Assembly: GCA_030248295.1 (NCBI GenBank)
Contig: JASANH010000938.1
Coordinates: forward strand, 310,001-374,000
Direction: 5' to 3'
Source: Mesodorylaimus sp. YZB2_4
Taxonomy: Eukaryota > Nematoda > Enoplea > Dorylaimida > Dorylaimidae
DNA length: 64,000 nt
Shown: in pieces, positions 37,803-49,218 of the stretch
Position numbering within the stretch: position 1 is the first letter of the stretch
Layout of the letters: each line of letters begins with the position of its first letter
Position numbers and translations under genes: made by a program
Notes under the pieces: model-generated
What the model was told of the DNA's origin: nothing
Databases searched by the model: none
Seen by the model: only the letters and a program-made list of their open reading frames with translations

Positions 37803-39664
37803 TCACAAGCCGCAGCTGGCGTGGATGCCTCCCCGAGCGATGATGGCCTTGAGTGCACTGGACTGCCTTTCATCGAGCTGCCAGTCGGCCGAGTCGCGTT
37901 CGAACTGCTGTATGGTTCCATAGCCACCAATGTAGCCGTTGATCTTGGCTGCCACGTGACTCGTCACCACTTCGCTGTCAGTGAACCCGAACAGGCGGAA
38001 GAGAATCGGGTGCGAGCGCAGCAAGTATTTCTGGTGGTAGCTGAAATGGAAGGCCGTAGATGGCAAGGACGCTGATGTGTAGGATAAAGTGCTCAACAGA
38101 AGCAGAACAGTGCAGGGCGTTTGGGTCACACTAGGCTCTGACTGAGGAGGCCCTAACGATCACGGGCGATTAAAGTGCCGTCCAAACGTGGACTCCACCT
38201 TGTGATGAACTATTGTAACCCTCTGCCGGCAGGCCATGGCGAGTGGGAGAGAGTAATCGACACCCTCCCCTGGCTGGGAGATGTCAACCTCTCGGGTTGA
38301 TGTTTCAGCTGTAGGCAAAGTCGCAAAACTTGCCTGCTCCAGTCAAAGTTTTGGTCCCGCTGACTTTGGTCGGCCACTCTCTCTCTCGCCTGGCGGCATG
38401 GTTGCACACTGTGGCGCACAGCACAGGTGATCGTGGCATTAAAACTCTTGCAGGGCTTACTTCTCAGCTTCTGTGAAGGTGCCTACGGGCAGGATGCTCG
38501 TCAGGATGAGGGCGTTGTATCGCCGCTGCTCCTCCTTCATGGTTTCCATTGCCAGCTGACGTTGCTCCTCGTTATAGTAGAAGATGGCAGACCTGAAACA
38601 AGCCAGTCGCATAGGGTGCTCAGGGAAGGATAGAGTGGCAAGGCTTTGGACAAAGCTGTCCAGCATGGAAAGACGGCAAGACATCCGTGACGTCCTAGAG
38701 TCCTAACTCATCAAAGCAGGAACCCTGGCCAGCCTTGAGAGCGACAACGTGGCTGGGCTGGCGATTCGAGATCATCATCTGGCACCAAAAAGCAGTTCGC
38801 ATCTTTTGGCATTAACTCATTGACAGTCCGGTTGGACCACCAATTTCTAGGCAGCTCTTCCAGCACACTGGGCTTCTGTGCTTGTCCGATAGAGTCATCG
38901 GTCCAAGTGGTTCACCGTCCGGCTGGCCGGGTTCGATCACTGGCGAGTCAGCATCTACCGATCTGGCCTTGAGCTTGGATCCCGAACCAGCAGTCGGGTC
39001 GGATCGGTCGATGCTGGCTGGAGAGAGGACTGTTCGGACTACCCCATCCTAACTGACTCACGTCAGTACCAGGGGCAAGCACTAGCGTGTGATCCTAGTC
39101 ACGCAAACAGGAGATACCAAAAGGCCTTGCTTAGGAGGGTAAGGTCATGGGAGAGTCAAATTATATTCAAAGAGGAAATAAAATTTGAAAAATAGCCTCA
39201 GCAGCCCATTCTGACACGACATGCAAATATGCTGTAGGTGTGCAGCCAACAAACTGACATGAATAATTCTCACTCCACTTGGTTTCTCTAGACTTGACTG
39301 CTGGTCCCCTGGGCACGGACTCACATGTATTGTCGTTTGTGAGGCACGGTAGGATTGTGACTGGACCAGAACTTGGACAGCAGGGTCCCGTACGACATCA
39401 CGCTCGGGTCGTAGTCCACTTCAATCGTCTCCACGTGATCACCTCTGGAAATGGGACACATTAGATCGGACAAACACAGCACACTCCAACCGACATGTTA
39501 TAGTAGGTGGGATGGTCGGTCTTTCCTCCCGCGTAGCCGACCCTCGTTCGAATGACCCCGGGCGCGATGGCGCACTGCGCCTCGGGGAACCAAAATCATT
39601 GAAGTCCGAAAGCTGCTTTCATCGTCTCCACTTTCGGTTCGTAAATGACTTTCGTGCTGGTCAT
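37803..39664 (-). CDS. MSRA: Peptide methionine sulfoxide reductase A, selenocysteine form
   Basis: Reduces methionine-S-sulfoxide in proteins using a nucleophilic Cys/Sec. Four exons (39495-39664, 39325-39444, 38461-38592, 37803-38040) join without phase error to 219 residues, reading one in-frame TGA as Sec. The start is MTSTKVIYEPKVETMKAAFG. The active site reads GLQ-U-FWFPEAQ where relatives have G-C-FW. GVIRTRVGYAGGKTDHPTYY, then GDHVETIEVDYDPSVMSYG, LLSKFWSSHNPTVPHKRQYM, SAIFYYNEEQRQLAMETMK and the family-typical NYHQKYLL, HVAAKINGYIGGYG follow. The TGA (39596-39598) is codon 23. A Cys follows eight residues later and another lies in the C-terminal ASCGL; either might act as resolving Cys (inferred). 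Introns contain a dispersed repeat and a tRNA-like repeat. A SECIS-like stem-loop follows the stop. The alternative, a TGC-to-TGA null allele, does not explain the SECIS. Confidence 0.88.
38256..38358 (-). repeat. Dispersed repeat family, copy B (intronic)
   Basis: On the minus strand this matches the repeat at 21553-21656, with shared blocks GCTGAAACATCAACC and GAGGTTGAC. It sits in the last MsrA intron. Confidence 0.7.
38889..38953 (+). repeat. tRNA-like SINE fragment in an MsrA intron
   Basis: A box A-like GGTCCAAGTGGTTCACCG is followed by a box B-like GGTTCGATCAC (38930-38940), the internal pol III promoter order. Pairing is too poor for a functional tRNA. It lies in the second intron of MsrA, antisense to the gene. 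Confidence 0.45.
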
Positions 39665-40306
39665 CGAATGGGCCGTCTGAAAGGGGGTCTGCCACGATGA
39701 GGCCTACGTGCTCACAATACTGAAACCTTACACGCGAAGACAAGGCGCCCAAAATCGATCGCAACATGAACAGAACAAAAATGGAATAAATTTCAGCCAG
39801 TAGCTAATGAAGGACGGACATGAGACAACTGGCAACCAGCCGCCTTCCCGATCGATCGATCTGTCACAACGAGACTTCTTTGAAAACAGTTTAAAGTCGG
39901 GAAAAATGTAAAATAGATCAATTTATTCAAAACAGAGCTCCAAAACCGTCTGAAAAATTTTGTACAAATGCCAAAAGTAAAATTTGTCTGAAACTACATT
40001 TTACCGTTTCAGATCCTAAAGCAGACAACGAGTTCGTGTGCGCGTCATTTCTGAAATTCGATCCTTTGTTCTTAGCCAAAAAATTATTTTTGGTTCAAGA
40101 ACAAAGAAAAATTGAAAATAAACTGAAATTTCGGATGTGTTTTGCTTTGATTGCTTTTTTTTAAAGTTCGGATACGAGGAGTTCAACATTGAAAGTCATT
40201 GTTCTCGGGTTATTGACCTGGGAACTGGCTGGAATCGATTTTCGCACCGACGGCGGGGAGCCAGCTGGACGCAAAAGGAACATGAATTTGTTCTTGTGAT
40301 TCGAAA
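39665..40306. promoter_or_regulatory. Divergent MsrA / Treslin-like intergenic region
   Basis: 642 bp between divergent start codons, presumably holding both promoters. A GATCGATCGATC word is at 39851. The right half is A/T-rich. No other gene seen. Confidence 0.45.
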
Positions 40307-43300
40307 ATGAATACTAATTCGTACGGCCGTGGAGGAAATTTGAGCCAGCGATCGTATTCGAGCCGGCCTTTGTCGCCCACAGTACGAGATAAACGAACCG
40401 CTGAAGTGGTGAAATCGGTTTTGAGCAAAGTCAAGGAACGGTGAGTATATAATCATTTTGGCTCCTTTTTTTATGTGACTTGCTTTGCTTTATGAAGATA
40501 AATTATCCGTTTAGTGTACTGCTATCGGGTCCACTTCTGTCGGAGGAAGAAGCGGCGATAAATCAGTTAGAGCAACTGTATGTGACCAAGTATTTGCTGC
40601 CGTCGGTGAAAGATGGCGACGTGGGAACGTTGACAGGTAAGAGTAGCAGTGCTAAAATTATCGAATTTTCGTAGACAATTATATTTTTGGGTTTTAGATT
40701 TCAAAAAACGTGAAAAAGACCGATGCGTTTCCCCATTTTTACCATCTCGGCGCAATAGTGATGCGTCGTTCAGCAATGACACTCATTCCTCGTTTACAAC
40801 TCCAGCTGTTCGAGGGCGGCCCCGGAAATACGTAGAGCGAGACTATTACAACAGTCGGGACCCGTGGCGACGTCAATGGCAACGTCGCAAGCGTTTGGAG
40901 ATGAGGAAGCTGGTCGACCCTTTGCCCTTGAGTAAGCTGATTTCATTTTGGCTGAGGCTTGGGCCACGTGGTTTCTGCCTAATCTTTCTGCCCTCCTGTG
41001 TCGACCAAAACGAAGCTTGGATTGAGTTGACTTCCAGCAGAATACCACTGGTTGATCAAAGGGCCTTATTTAGAAGTCCGCGCACTCCTTAGGACGAGCG
41101 TCTGAAGTTCGGGTTCCGTCAACGCTGATAAGCTATTTATCGTCTAACCTGTCGCTGGACGGTGCATGAATGAATCATAATTGGAGGCCGGTACTGATTC
41201 CTTGCTGGCAGTCGGTTCCTTTTTAGTCGATGTTGTCCCTTGCCTTGTTTTGTATGATGGCTGCTTCACAAAATATGTCTGGTTCAGTCGAAGCGACGCT
41301 GGTGACGCTTCGAAGTTATGAGTCTGGGGTATGAAACGTGCTCTATATGATGAGAGAACTCTCTCACAGAAGTCTACGGACGTATTTGATGCAAATCAAA
41401 CGAATCTGATAGAGCACGTTAGGATGCGCGTAGTGCTGGCTGCCTGTGCCGTATCTGAATCTCTCAACCTGCTTTCTGTGCTTGAAGGCGTCGACGAAAC
41501 GAGAGGCGTGTACTTGGTCGATGCCGTAATGTTGGCGTACGACTCGTTGCTGCAGCAAGGCAAGCGCCCACTAGAAGCTTACGACTTATTGATTACGACT
41601 CTGCGCTCGTATTTTGCTGGCGAAACGTGGCCGGACCTAGTCGACGTGAGTAGGCCTGTATACTTTCCGCACGTATTTATATACAACTGGCCTTAAACGT
41701 GGATTACAGGTTGACCTGACGTGCACTGCTTGTCTTGTAGGCATACACCATTCAGTTAGTCCGGAATCATCTTCTCTTGTCGGCTAACCAAATAACGGGA
41801 AAATATTCGACCGAATCGCACGCTGTCCTTGAGCGAGTCGACGAGTAAGGAAGGGCTTTTTGAAAGATTTTTTGTCCTTATACAGGCTTTTTTAGGTACA
41901 AGCTCCAGGCGTTATTGCATTTGTTTGCTCTGCCCGATGAAGAGGACGTGAGAAAGAATTCCTTGGATGAGGTACGAGAAGCTTTTTATTAAAAAAGTAC
42001 GAGATTTGTTTATTGTTTCTTTTAGGTGGTCGAATTATTGCGCGTGATTCTTTCTTCGTTTGGTGGAAACACCGTTCTGCAAAAGTTTTTAGATGATGAA
42101 GTTTTAGAGACGTAAGATTTCGGTGTAAAATTATGCTTATTCTTTACTGAGACGAAGTTACGTTTGAAGGTTTTTGGATCGTATGCCTCGAGAGTTGGCT
42201 AATGTGCATCAAGAGCTGGACATACCACTGCCGCCCGAATTGACCTCGTATTCAGCGGGCGAAAAAGGAGCGGAGAAGAAAATGGACGCCCCGACACCCA
42301 AGTCGAAAGGCAAACCACCCGTGGCCGCTGTCTCTTGCGATACTGTTCCATCAGTTCGGAAAGTTGGAAGGTAGGCTTTAGTGTACTTGGCTTTGGCGGA
42401 TTCGTGGTTGAAACTGCTTTTTTTAGGCCACGAAAGATAAAACTGGATGCTGATTTGGATAGAGTTGACAAAAAGATGGAACCCAGCAGTGCTAAAAAGA
42501 TTAAAGTTGAACGAAAGCTGGAAGATATCGAGGAAGGTACGTTGCGTGTTGCACTGAAAAGAATGAGCGAATTCGTTAATTTGATGGTCGGTTTTTTTTA
42601 AAATTTTAGTTGCTGAGCCAAAACCACAAAACGCCAAGCCGAAAGCTGTTGTAGAAGATGAGAAAAAGGAGCGGGCTCAATCGAGACCAAACAATTCTAA
42701 AACCGCAGAGATTGCGCCCGTCTGCAAAGTTATCGCGGAGACGCCAGAGGCTTCAGCAGTATTGGTTTCAGGTGGGTGCCGTATAAGGTAGTGTGTGCGA
42801 GCGCATCAGCAAGGCGGCGGGGGGGGGGGGGGGGGGGAAGGCGGTTGCTGTCAGTTGATGCGTTGGAGCACGAACAAAGTGGGCGAGATGGGGTCGGGCT
42901 GCGGGGTGTACAAGTGTCTCTGTTTATAGTTCGTCAAAGCCCTCGCCATCACGCATCTACTCGAGCGCTGTACGGCAGTGCGTCCAATACTTTATCGCTG
43001 CTGTTACGGAAAGAACAAACGGACGGTGCTGGCCGCAATGGATGCCTGGCCTTACCAGCAACGACGAACGAACTGTTGACTGACTCGACGAGACTCGTTC
43101 TAGTCAAAGACAAACGAGGGTATTTTTTGAAAAAATTCCTGCAAGACGGCAATAACGATAATGAAGAAAGCGAACAGGTTGTCGATGCTATGCCATCAAC
43201 GTCTTCGAGCTCGAAAAAGTCTTCTAAGCCACGCGGAGAGAAAGTATCAAAGTCGGAGAAAGATAAGCAACCCGACAAGGTGGTCGGGAAATTAACGTTA

Positions 43301-44878
43301 AAATTGAAAAAGACGCCGATCAAGAAGAAAGCTTCGTATCAATCGGCAGCCGGTAAGGAAAAGCCGCAGCAGTCTAAAGCATCGAAGAAGACCACGAATG
43401 GTCGAACGGAAACGCCGCAGCGACTTGTGCTTACAAAAATGAAATGCGATGGCTCCGGCGGTGGTCAACCTTCGATAGTGCTGACGACCAGTCGTGGAAA
43501 AGGAGACAAGGAGAAAAACCAATCGAAGAGTCCCAGTAACGGTGTGAAGGACCATCCGCCCGTGAAGTGCTCGTTGAAAATATCGAAGTCAGTTCCTGCG
43601 AATTCGGAGCGGCAAGGAGCCGGCAACGCGTTTAAATCGTCCAAGTCGAAGACGGAGAAGGCGAAGAATGTGGAGTACTCGTTGCCAGCGTTCGCTGTGG
43701 ATAATTACGTGAAACACGTCAATGATATTCGGCGGGAACGGAAGCGAGCCCGCATAGACGTGGACAATGGGGACGAGCTGTTCTACGCGCGTGGTACGAG
43801 GCGCCATTCCATTTTCTACGATGGCGGAGACGGAGGTGGTTCTCGCGCTCCCGCATCCAAGTGTTACAGTAACGAGCAGATGGCGCCCAAGAATAGGACG
43901 GGACGGAAGATGAAGAGCTCGGTGGAAGTGTTCCATTTGGCCAACTATTTATTGAATATTCAAAACGCGAATCCATCAACGCCGGCCGTTCCCAAGAATC
44001 TGCAACAAGCTTTAAACACGCCCATTCGCTTGTACAAGAAATTACGTCTAGCCCCGAAGAACAACCGTCGGCGATCGTTAAGGCAGTTTTGCGCATTGAA
44101 ATTCAATGCGGACGAATTTAAATTGAGTTTAGACAACGCGAGTGGCACATCGAATTCGTCGACGATCGATGAAGAACGGAGCGCAAACGAGGCCGATGAT
44201 TGCGCTTCGGTGGAGTTGAATTGCGGGGACCCGAGCCAGGCGTCGCCGGCACAAGAACCCAAGCGTGGCGATCTGAAGATGACGCTGACGATCGATACCC
44301 GATTCGTGGATAGTTCTTCGAGAAGGAATTCGGTGTCGGTGTGTTCTGGATTAGCCAAGTGGTCCCCGAAGACGTGGACAGTGAGCGGGAGCGGCCAGGA
44401 CTCGGAGCCGAAGAATGGGTATTATTTGCGTCGACGGCGCCTGTTTTCCGATGGCCACGTGTCTTGCCTTGGATCATCGATCATTTCGCCGGACGCTGGC
44501 CGGGGCACTAGGAGGGGGGCCGTGGGTCGGCGTGGCGGCGATGATTTGGAGGATGTCAAGAAGAGATTGAAAGAGTCGAAGAACGGCGTGAATGGGGAGA
44601 GCGGGCTGGTGGTCACTATCGGGTCGCGCAGTGTTAGTGGAGCAAGTTCGAACGGGGTCACGGAGAAAGAGTACTACGTGATCACCGAGGCGTCGTTGTG
44701 CGATCAGCTGATGGATCAGGCGCGATCGGAGGGCGACGAGGAGCAGAGTGGCGATTCGTTCTTGAATCGACTCTCGTCGCACGCTGGGGGGTTGCTGCAG
44801 TTGGCAAATTCTTCCTCGCTTCTTTGTACTGGTCTCACGGCCAAGAATTACACACAAGTGGCCGCCGATGTGCGCTAG
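40307..44878 (+). CDS. Large nuclear protein, tentatively Treslin/TICRR (Sld3)-like
   Basis: Twelve exons join with consistent phase to 1,164 residues: 40307-40440, 40515-40636, 40698-40931, 41288-41328, 41370-41645, 41741-41844, 41896-41971, 42026-42111, 42170-42370, 42427-42536, 42610-42771, 42930-44878. The N-terminal third is helical: EEEAAINQLEQLYVTKYLLP, VRMRVVLAACAVSESLNLLS, YKLQALLHLFALPDEEDVRK, VVELLRVILSSFGGNTVLQK, RMPRELANVHQELDIPLPPE. The order of helices, ending in an ELDIPLP-type motif before a disordered basic tail, recalls the STD domain of Treslin, the animal Sld3 that loads CDC45 at origins. Two AT-hook-like GRPRK motifs and Lys/Ser-rich tracts follow, with S/T-P sites near LNTPIRLYKKLRL. 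The Treslin assignment rests on memory of the family and is uncertain; a chromatin-associated nuclear protein is safer. One intron contains G19. Confidence 0.8.
42819..42837. repeat. G19 homopolymer in an intron
   Basis: Nineteen G on the coding strand, about 48 nt downstream of the donor of the last intron of the Treslin-like gene. Confidence 0.95.
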
Positions 44879-47800
44879 TGGAATTGAGGTTGCGTGTGTT
44901 GATTGTTCGAGTAAGCCGTGTTGAGTTTATTTAATCAGGGTGTATTTATTAGTGTCGATTTGGGCGAGCATGGCGCTTAGTTGTGCGTTGTGGGCACTCG
45001 GAGTATGCGTTTTTCTGCCAAATTAGCAACTGTAAGTACGCACTGCTTGTTGATGATATCGTAATTTGTTGGGCCTTTTTCTTATTTCGATTGGCCTTGG
45101 CTCAAGTCAATGCGTTTGTGCGATTCGTGTGACTGGCACACTAGGTCCCAATCGTGTGTGCAAAGTGTATGTTTTGCCAGGCAGTGGTGTACAGTGGTGC
45201 GAGGATTGATTTGTGAGTGGATGGTTGGCACAGTGTTGGCCACCTATGCGCATCCTGTTCGCTGATCCTTGTGTGCAAGGAGGGCCCGCCCTGATCATAC
45301 ACACCAGTGCCGAGATAGGCCGCCCTAGTGTCGACAACTTCCTGCAGCGAAGGTGGTTTGTGTACGAGTGTTAGAAAAGTAATGGAGGTATGAGAGGAAT
45401 GCCTTGCACCCACGCAGTCAGTACGGATTGCTGGTTCAGTAATGCACTGTCAGCATACACTCCCTCAAATGGGCATGAAAAACAGTTCAAGGATTTTAGC
45501 GTCGAAACGAATGGAATGTGGCGTGATCGGATTTGAATTAACACAGCCGACATGCGATGAGAGGAAAATTCGAAATAAAAACTAACGATAAGGTTTTTGT
45601 TGCAAAACTAAAAATGCGAAATAATCACATTTGAAATTCCCGCCTTTAGAGCTACTTATGCCAAGCTGTCTGTAAATGTGCGGGAGAAGGCGTGGAGTAG
45701 CTTTTCGCAGTTTTTACGAGTTTTTGTCGGGCTTTACTCGCCAGTTGAATTTCGAAACTAGTTCTAGTTTTTGCGGAAGATTGACGTGAAAACGTCACAC
45801 ACGGTAACTTGTGAACTGTATTTTGGGACCTGTAACGGGAGTGGAGCGTTTGAACGATACGTTGGCCAGCCTTCACGCAAGCGCGGCTGGTTGAAGTAAG
45901 GGCAGAAAGCAAAAGTTGGCCCATAATTTTTGTCCTTTTGTGCACGTGTCCTCTCATATGCTATGCATTAGTAGGTAAGTACGCGTGGGAGAAGCTGTCA
46001 GCGTGGACCAGGATACAGTCATTTGATGGATATACGAAGGAAGGATGGCGGAAAGTGTTTATATTACTGGCAATGGCGATGAAGTAGTGCGTCATTGTAA
46101 CGGTGGTACAAGGGGCAATTGTCCTTCGTGTCAACGACCCAGGTTAATATATTTAAAGAATTTAGTGCTGTAGATCGATTTATCTCAATTTCGAAAGCGT
46201 GGAAGACGTAAGTAGCTTTTCCCGCTGTAAGCACGGTTGCTGGGAGCGCAACCGTTCCGGTGTGTATTAGCATAGTTAAAATTGGCAACTCCCACCATGC
46301 GGTCATCATTCCATCAAGGATTCATTACGGTTTAGGATTCATGTACGTGTCGAGTCGATTAGAATTTTTTAAAACCCCTGCGCTGTCCAAGATAATAGGC
46401 GAGGCGAAGGCAGCTGCTCGTATTCGAGATGGCTTTAGGTCACCAGGGTTTCTGTCTTGTGCGACATTATCGACTGGATGCTTTGACATTACGCCCTTCG
46501 CCTTCGAAGCTAATATTCCTTCTTGGTTGACTAGCATATATTCAAACAGCGTGAGTCCCACTCGGGCAGCCTTCTTCCTGATCTCGGTCGCCGTAGCTGC
46601 AAACAAGCATCACGTGCTCGGCACTGTACGTTTGCATCATTTCATGACTAAGATCACCTATTAATGCAGTAAAGAGGTGTGCGTGGCCACGATGGCAGTC
46701 GTACGTCTGCGATTCCTCGCTCAGCTAATGATAGCGGACCACCCACCAGGGTAGCCTGGCCATACACCTTGAACGGGGAAGGCAGCAATAGGTCGTAGCG
46801 AAACGAGATAACCGCGCAGATGCTACCTGTACTTTCTGGCGACATGTCCCTTTATACTCGGCTAATCGATGCTAGCCACGGCGACGCAGCTGCACGCGAC
46901 GTGCTTCTAAGCTGATCTGCTGGGCTCCTAGTTTTTTGCTCAGCCGTACCCTATTTGCCTTCTAACGCTTACGTAGAACGAGTGAATATTGGCGCGAATT
47001 CGGCTTCTTATTGTTAGCATCCCTTTTTTTCGTCAGCTGCATTCGTTCATCGAGTGCATTGTTTTTGACCGAGCAACTTGCGGCTTTTTTCCTTCCTGCT
47101 CTTCAATATGTTGCTCTTGACTCGTCATTGATTGAAGTTTACTGTAGATGCGCGTGGTCATCACTCGCGCCGTATATAGGTGTTCAGGGATTGAGCTGGC
47201 GGGGAGAAAGGGGCCTGCTGCGTCACACTGACTCGCTCGTTTGGGCCAGGTGATATGAGTACCCGTGCTCTATTGACTTCATCTCCAGTCGTCTGATGCG
47301 GGGCTTGGTATTTAATTTCTTAAAATGGGAGTTGTTTCGCATTCTCGGTCATAGCGGCTTCATAATTTCCATCAGCCTAGAAGCAGTCCGGAGTTTGCAT
47401 TGATCGAGACGGGGCAGACGTTCTTTTCCAACCACTCGTACTTTTGTTGCAAGCCGCAGGTTCTCCAGCGTGCTGAGACGTATGCAACGTGGCCTGAACG
47501 TGCTCGAGTTGCGCCTAATAGGGCGAAAGCGGAAGGTCGACGCGTTGCATCGTTATCTTTTCCATAACAGCTGCTCGCGTGCCCCGACCGGACTTTTTCA
47601 AAAGGATTCGAGGCAGTAGTAGCGCGTCTATGGTTCCCGCTGTTTCCCATTGATTCTGGCCGCGAGCGCACATGATCAACAGCCAATGTAAATTCGTTGC
47701 ATAGTTCTGAAGAGTGAGCAGGAGTGTAAGTATGTTTTACGAGTAGGCAACATAGTTGGCCGGTTGAAGAGGGAAGTACTCGGCGGTTAGTCGTTTTTGT

Positions 47801-49194
47801 GCACTCGTGCATGCGTTGCGTGGACGGCTCGTCAGAGTGTAGCTAGCTGAGCCACCAGCGGCAGCTGACATCGTTATGGAGAACATCTGTGTTGGCTGCC
47901 CCTCGCGACTCGAACCCGAGTTCGGCCGACGAATGGTGGCAGTCGCGGAACGAGGCTCATTTTTTAGTTTAGTCGTTTTGAAAAATTCTTAATGATGCAA
48001 AGAGAATGTGCAATAGAAAGGCAGCCTCCTTTAGAGCCAACCAAGCGAAACAAGATTTTTCGTGAAAGCTGCGAAGTTTTGGCGCCCAAGGGCAGGGACG
48101 ATGTGCGGTTATAACTCGAGGTGAAATATGCCATGCCAACTGCCGACCCTCCGCCTCGAGGCCGTAGCCCCGGGGCTACGGCCTCAGGAGTGAGTAGGGG
48201 AGGGTGGGCGTTACTCGTTCGTTTTTCAACTTTCTTCCCTTTCACCAATATTTGCGACAGAGCTGCTCTGTTGTTTCTAGCAGTCGAGGGCGCCCAGGTC
48301 GAGTCGACAACTCAGCACCTTTGTGTTTTGTCGGTGGCGCCTACCAATAAGGCAAGCGTGTACAAAGTGTCCTAACGTATTCAGAGAAAGGAAGCGGAAG
48401 GCGTCTAGCTTTTATCGCAACCGCCCCGACTTGAAGTGTGGATCCATTTTTGTTCCCCCGGCGACCCGTCTTGGACTATGATACATTTGGGAAGCTGTCC
48501 TTGCCCCATTTACATGATACTCGGCTTGCTACTTATCTTGTTTGATGTTGGCTCTTTGCTCCGTTGCCCACTGCTCGTCCATCGTCGTCGAGATTAGAGC
48601 ATTGAGACAAAGTGCTATCTCTGCTTTTTAGAAACGCGCCGCTTTTTTTCGTCCGTCTCCAAAGACACTGCTGGCAGATTAAGAGTAATACACAGATCCT
48701 CCTCGTTTGTTGCATCCCCTTCCCATCTTATTTTCGTCGTCATACTGTACCCTTCCCTCGACGGGCCACTTTCCATATACCACTCGTGGGGTGACTGAAA
48801 AAAGAGGCGTCTCGCCAAGGAGCACGTCCCCCGGCATTATGCAACCATCATTCGTTTTTTTGCGTTGATAAAAGTGGCATTAGGAGAGATAATGGAGGAG
48901 AATATTTCTCGACGGCTGGCCTTTTGACCTAACGCTTTGTTTTTGGATGTTGGATGATACACGAGGGCGCGATCCCCATCTCGTCAGTAATCCTAATGTC
49001 TGGCACTGGCCGACCTTGGACTTTTTAAATGGTGGCTTTTTTCATTTCTCCTGGGCTTTATGCTGACATGGTAGCTAGGCTGTGGTGTCTGGACGAGGTT
49101 TTATAATTTGGACTCGGCTAGTCTGACGTCAGTCTTTTTTGCTTGTAGGTGACTTGGTGGCTAATATTTGGTTCGGTCGCATATTCGGAGCGGC
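44879..49194. other. Long non-coding stretch upstream of the ataxin-like gene
   Basis: 4.3 kb without a gene I can support. Several ORFs of 90-150 codons lack motifs. It probably holds the 5' exons, introns and promoter of the ataxin-like gene: an acceptor (TTGCTTGTAG) at 49148 opens the exon with its ATG. A 28-bp perfect palindrome is at 48158-48185. Confidence 0.5.
48158..48185. repeat. 28-bp perfect palindrome
   Basis: A 14-bp arm, GAGGCCGTAGCCCC, is followed directly by its exact complement with no spacer. CCCTCC-type and GGGAGGG-type sequences outside could extend it imperfectly. Confidence 0.9.
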
Positions 49195-49215
49195 ATGAGC
49201 CCTTTGTCCAAGTGA
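49195..49215 (+). promoter_or_regulatory. Upstream ORF before the ataxin-like start
   Basis: ATG-AGC-CCT-TTG-TCC-AAG-TGA encodes six residues and ends three bases before the main ATG. It lies in the same exon as the start codon. Such a uORF normally lowers or conditions translation of the main frame. Confidence 0.6.
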
Positions 49216-49218
49216 TCG

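Noticed and set aside
38930..38940. Functional tRNA gene
   Set aside because: Box B is good but acceptor and D arms do not pair; treated as SINE-like.
39570..39630. A cryptic intron removing the MsrA TGA
   Set aside because: The only nearby GT...AG pair would also delete the FW catalytic motif, so it cannot explain the conserved flanks.
42776..42929. Coding start at 42776 for the long ORF of the Treslin-like gene
   Set aside because: It reads through the G19 run and lacks an ATG-led conserved start; the TTTATAG acceptor at 42929 gives consistent phase with the previous exon.
46260..46664. 134-codon plus-strand ORF
   Set aside because: No motif, no exon partners, no codon-use support.
47372..47812. 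146-codon minus-strand ORF
   Set aside because: No motif and no neighbouring exon; looks like chance.
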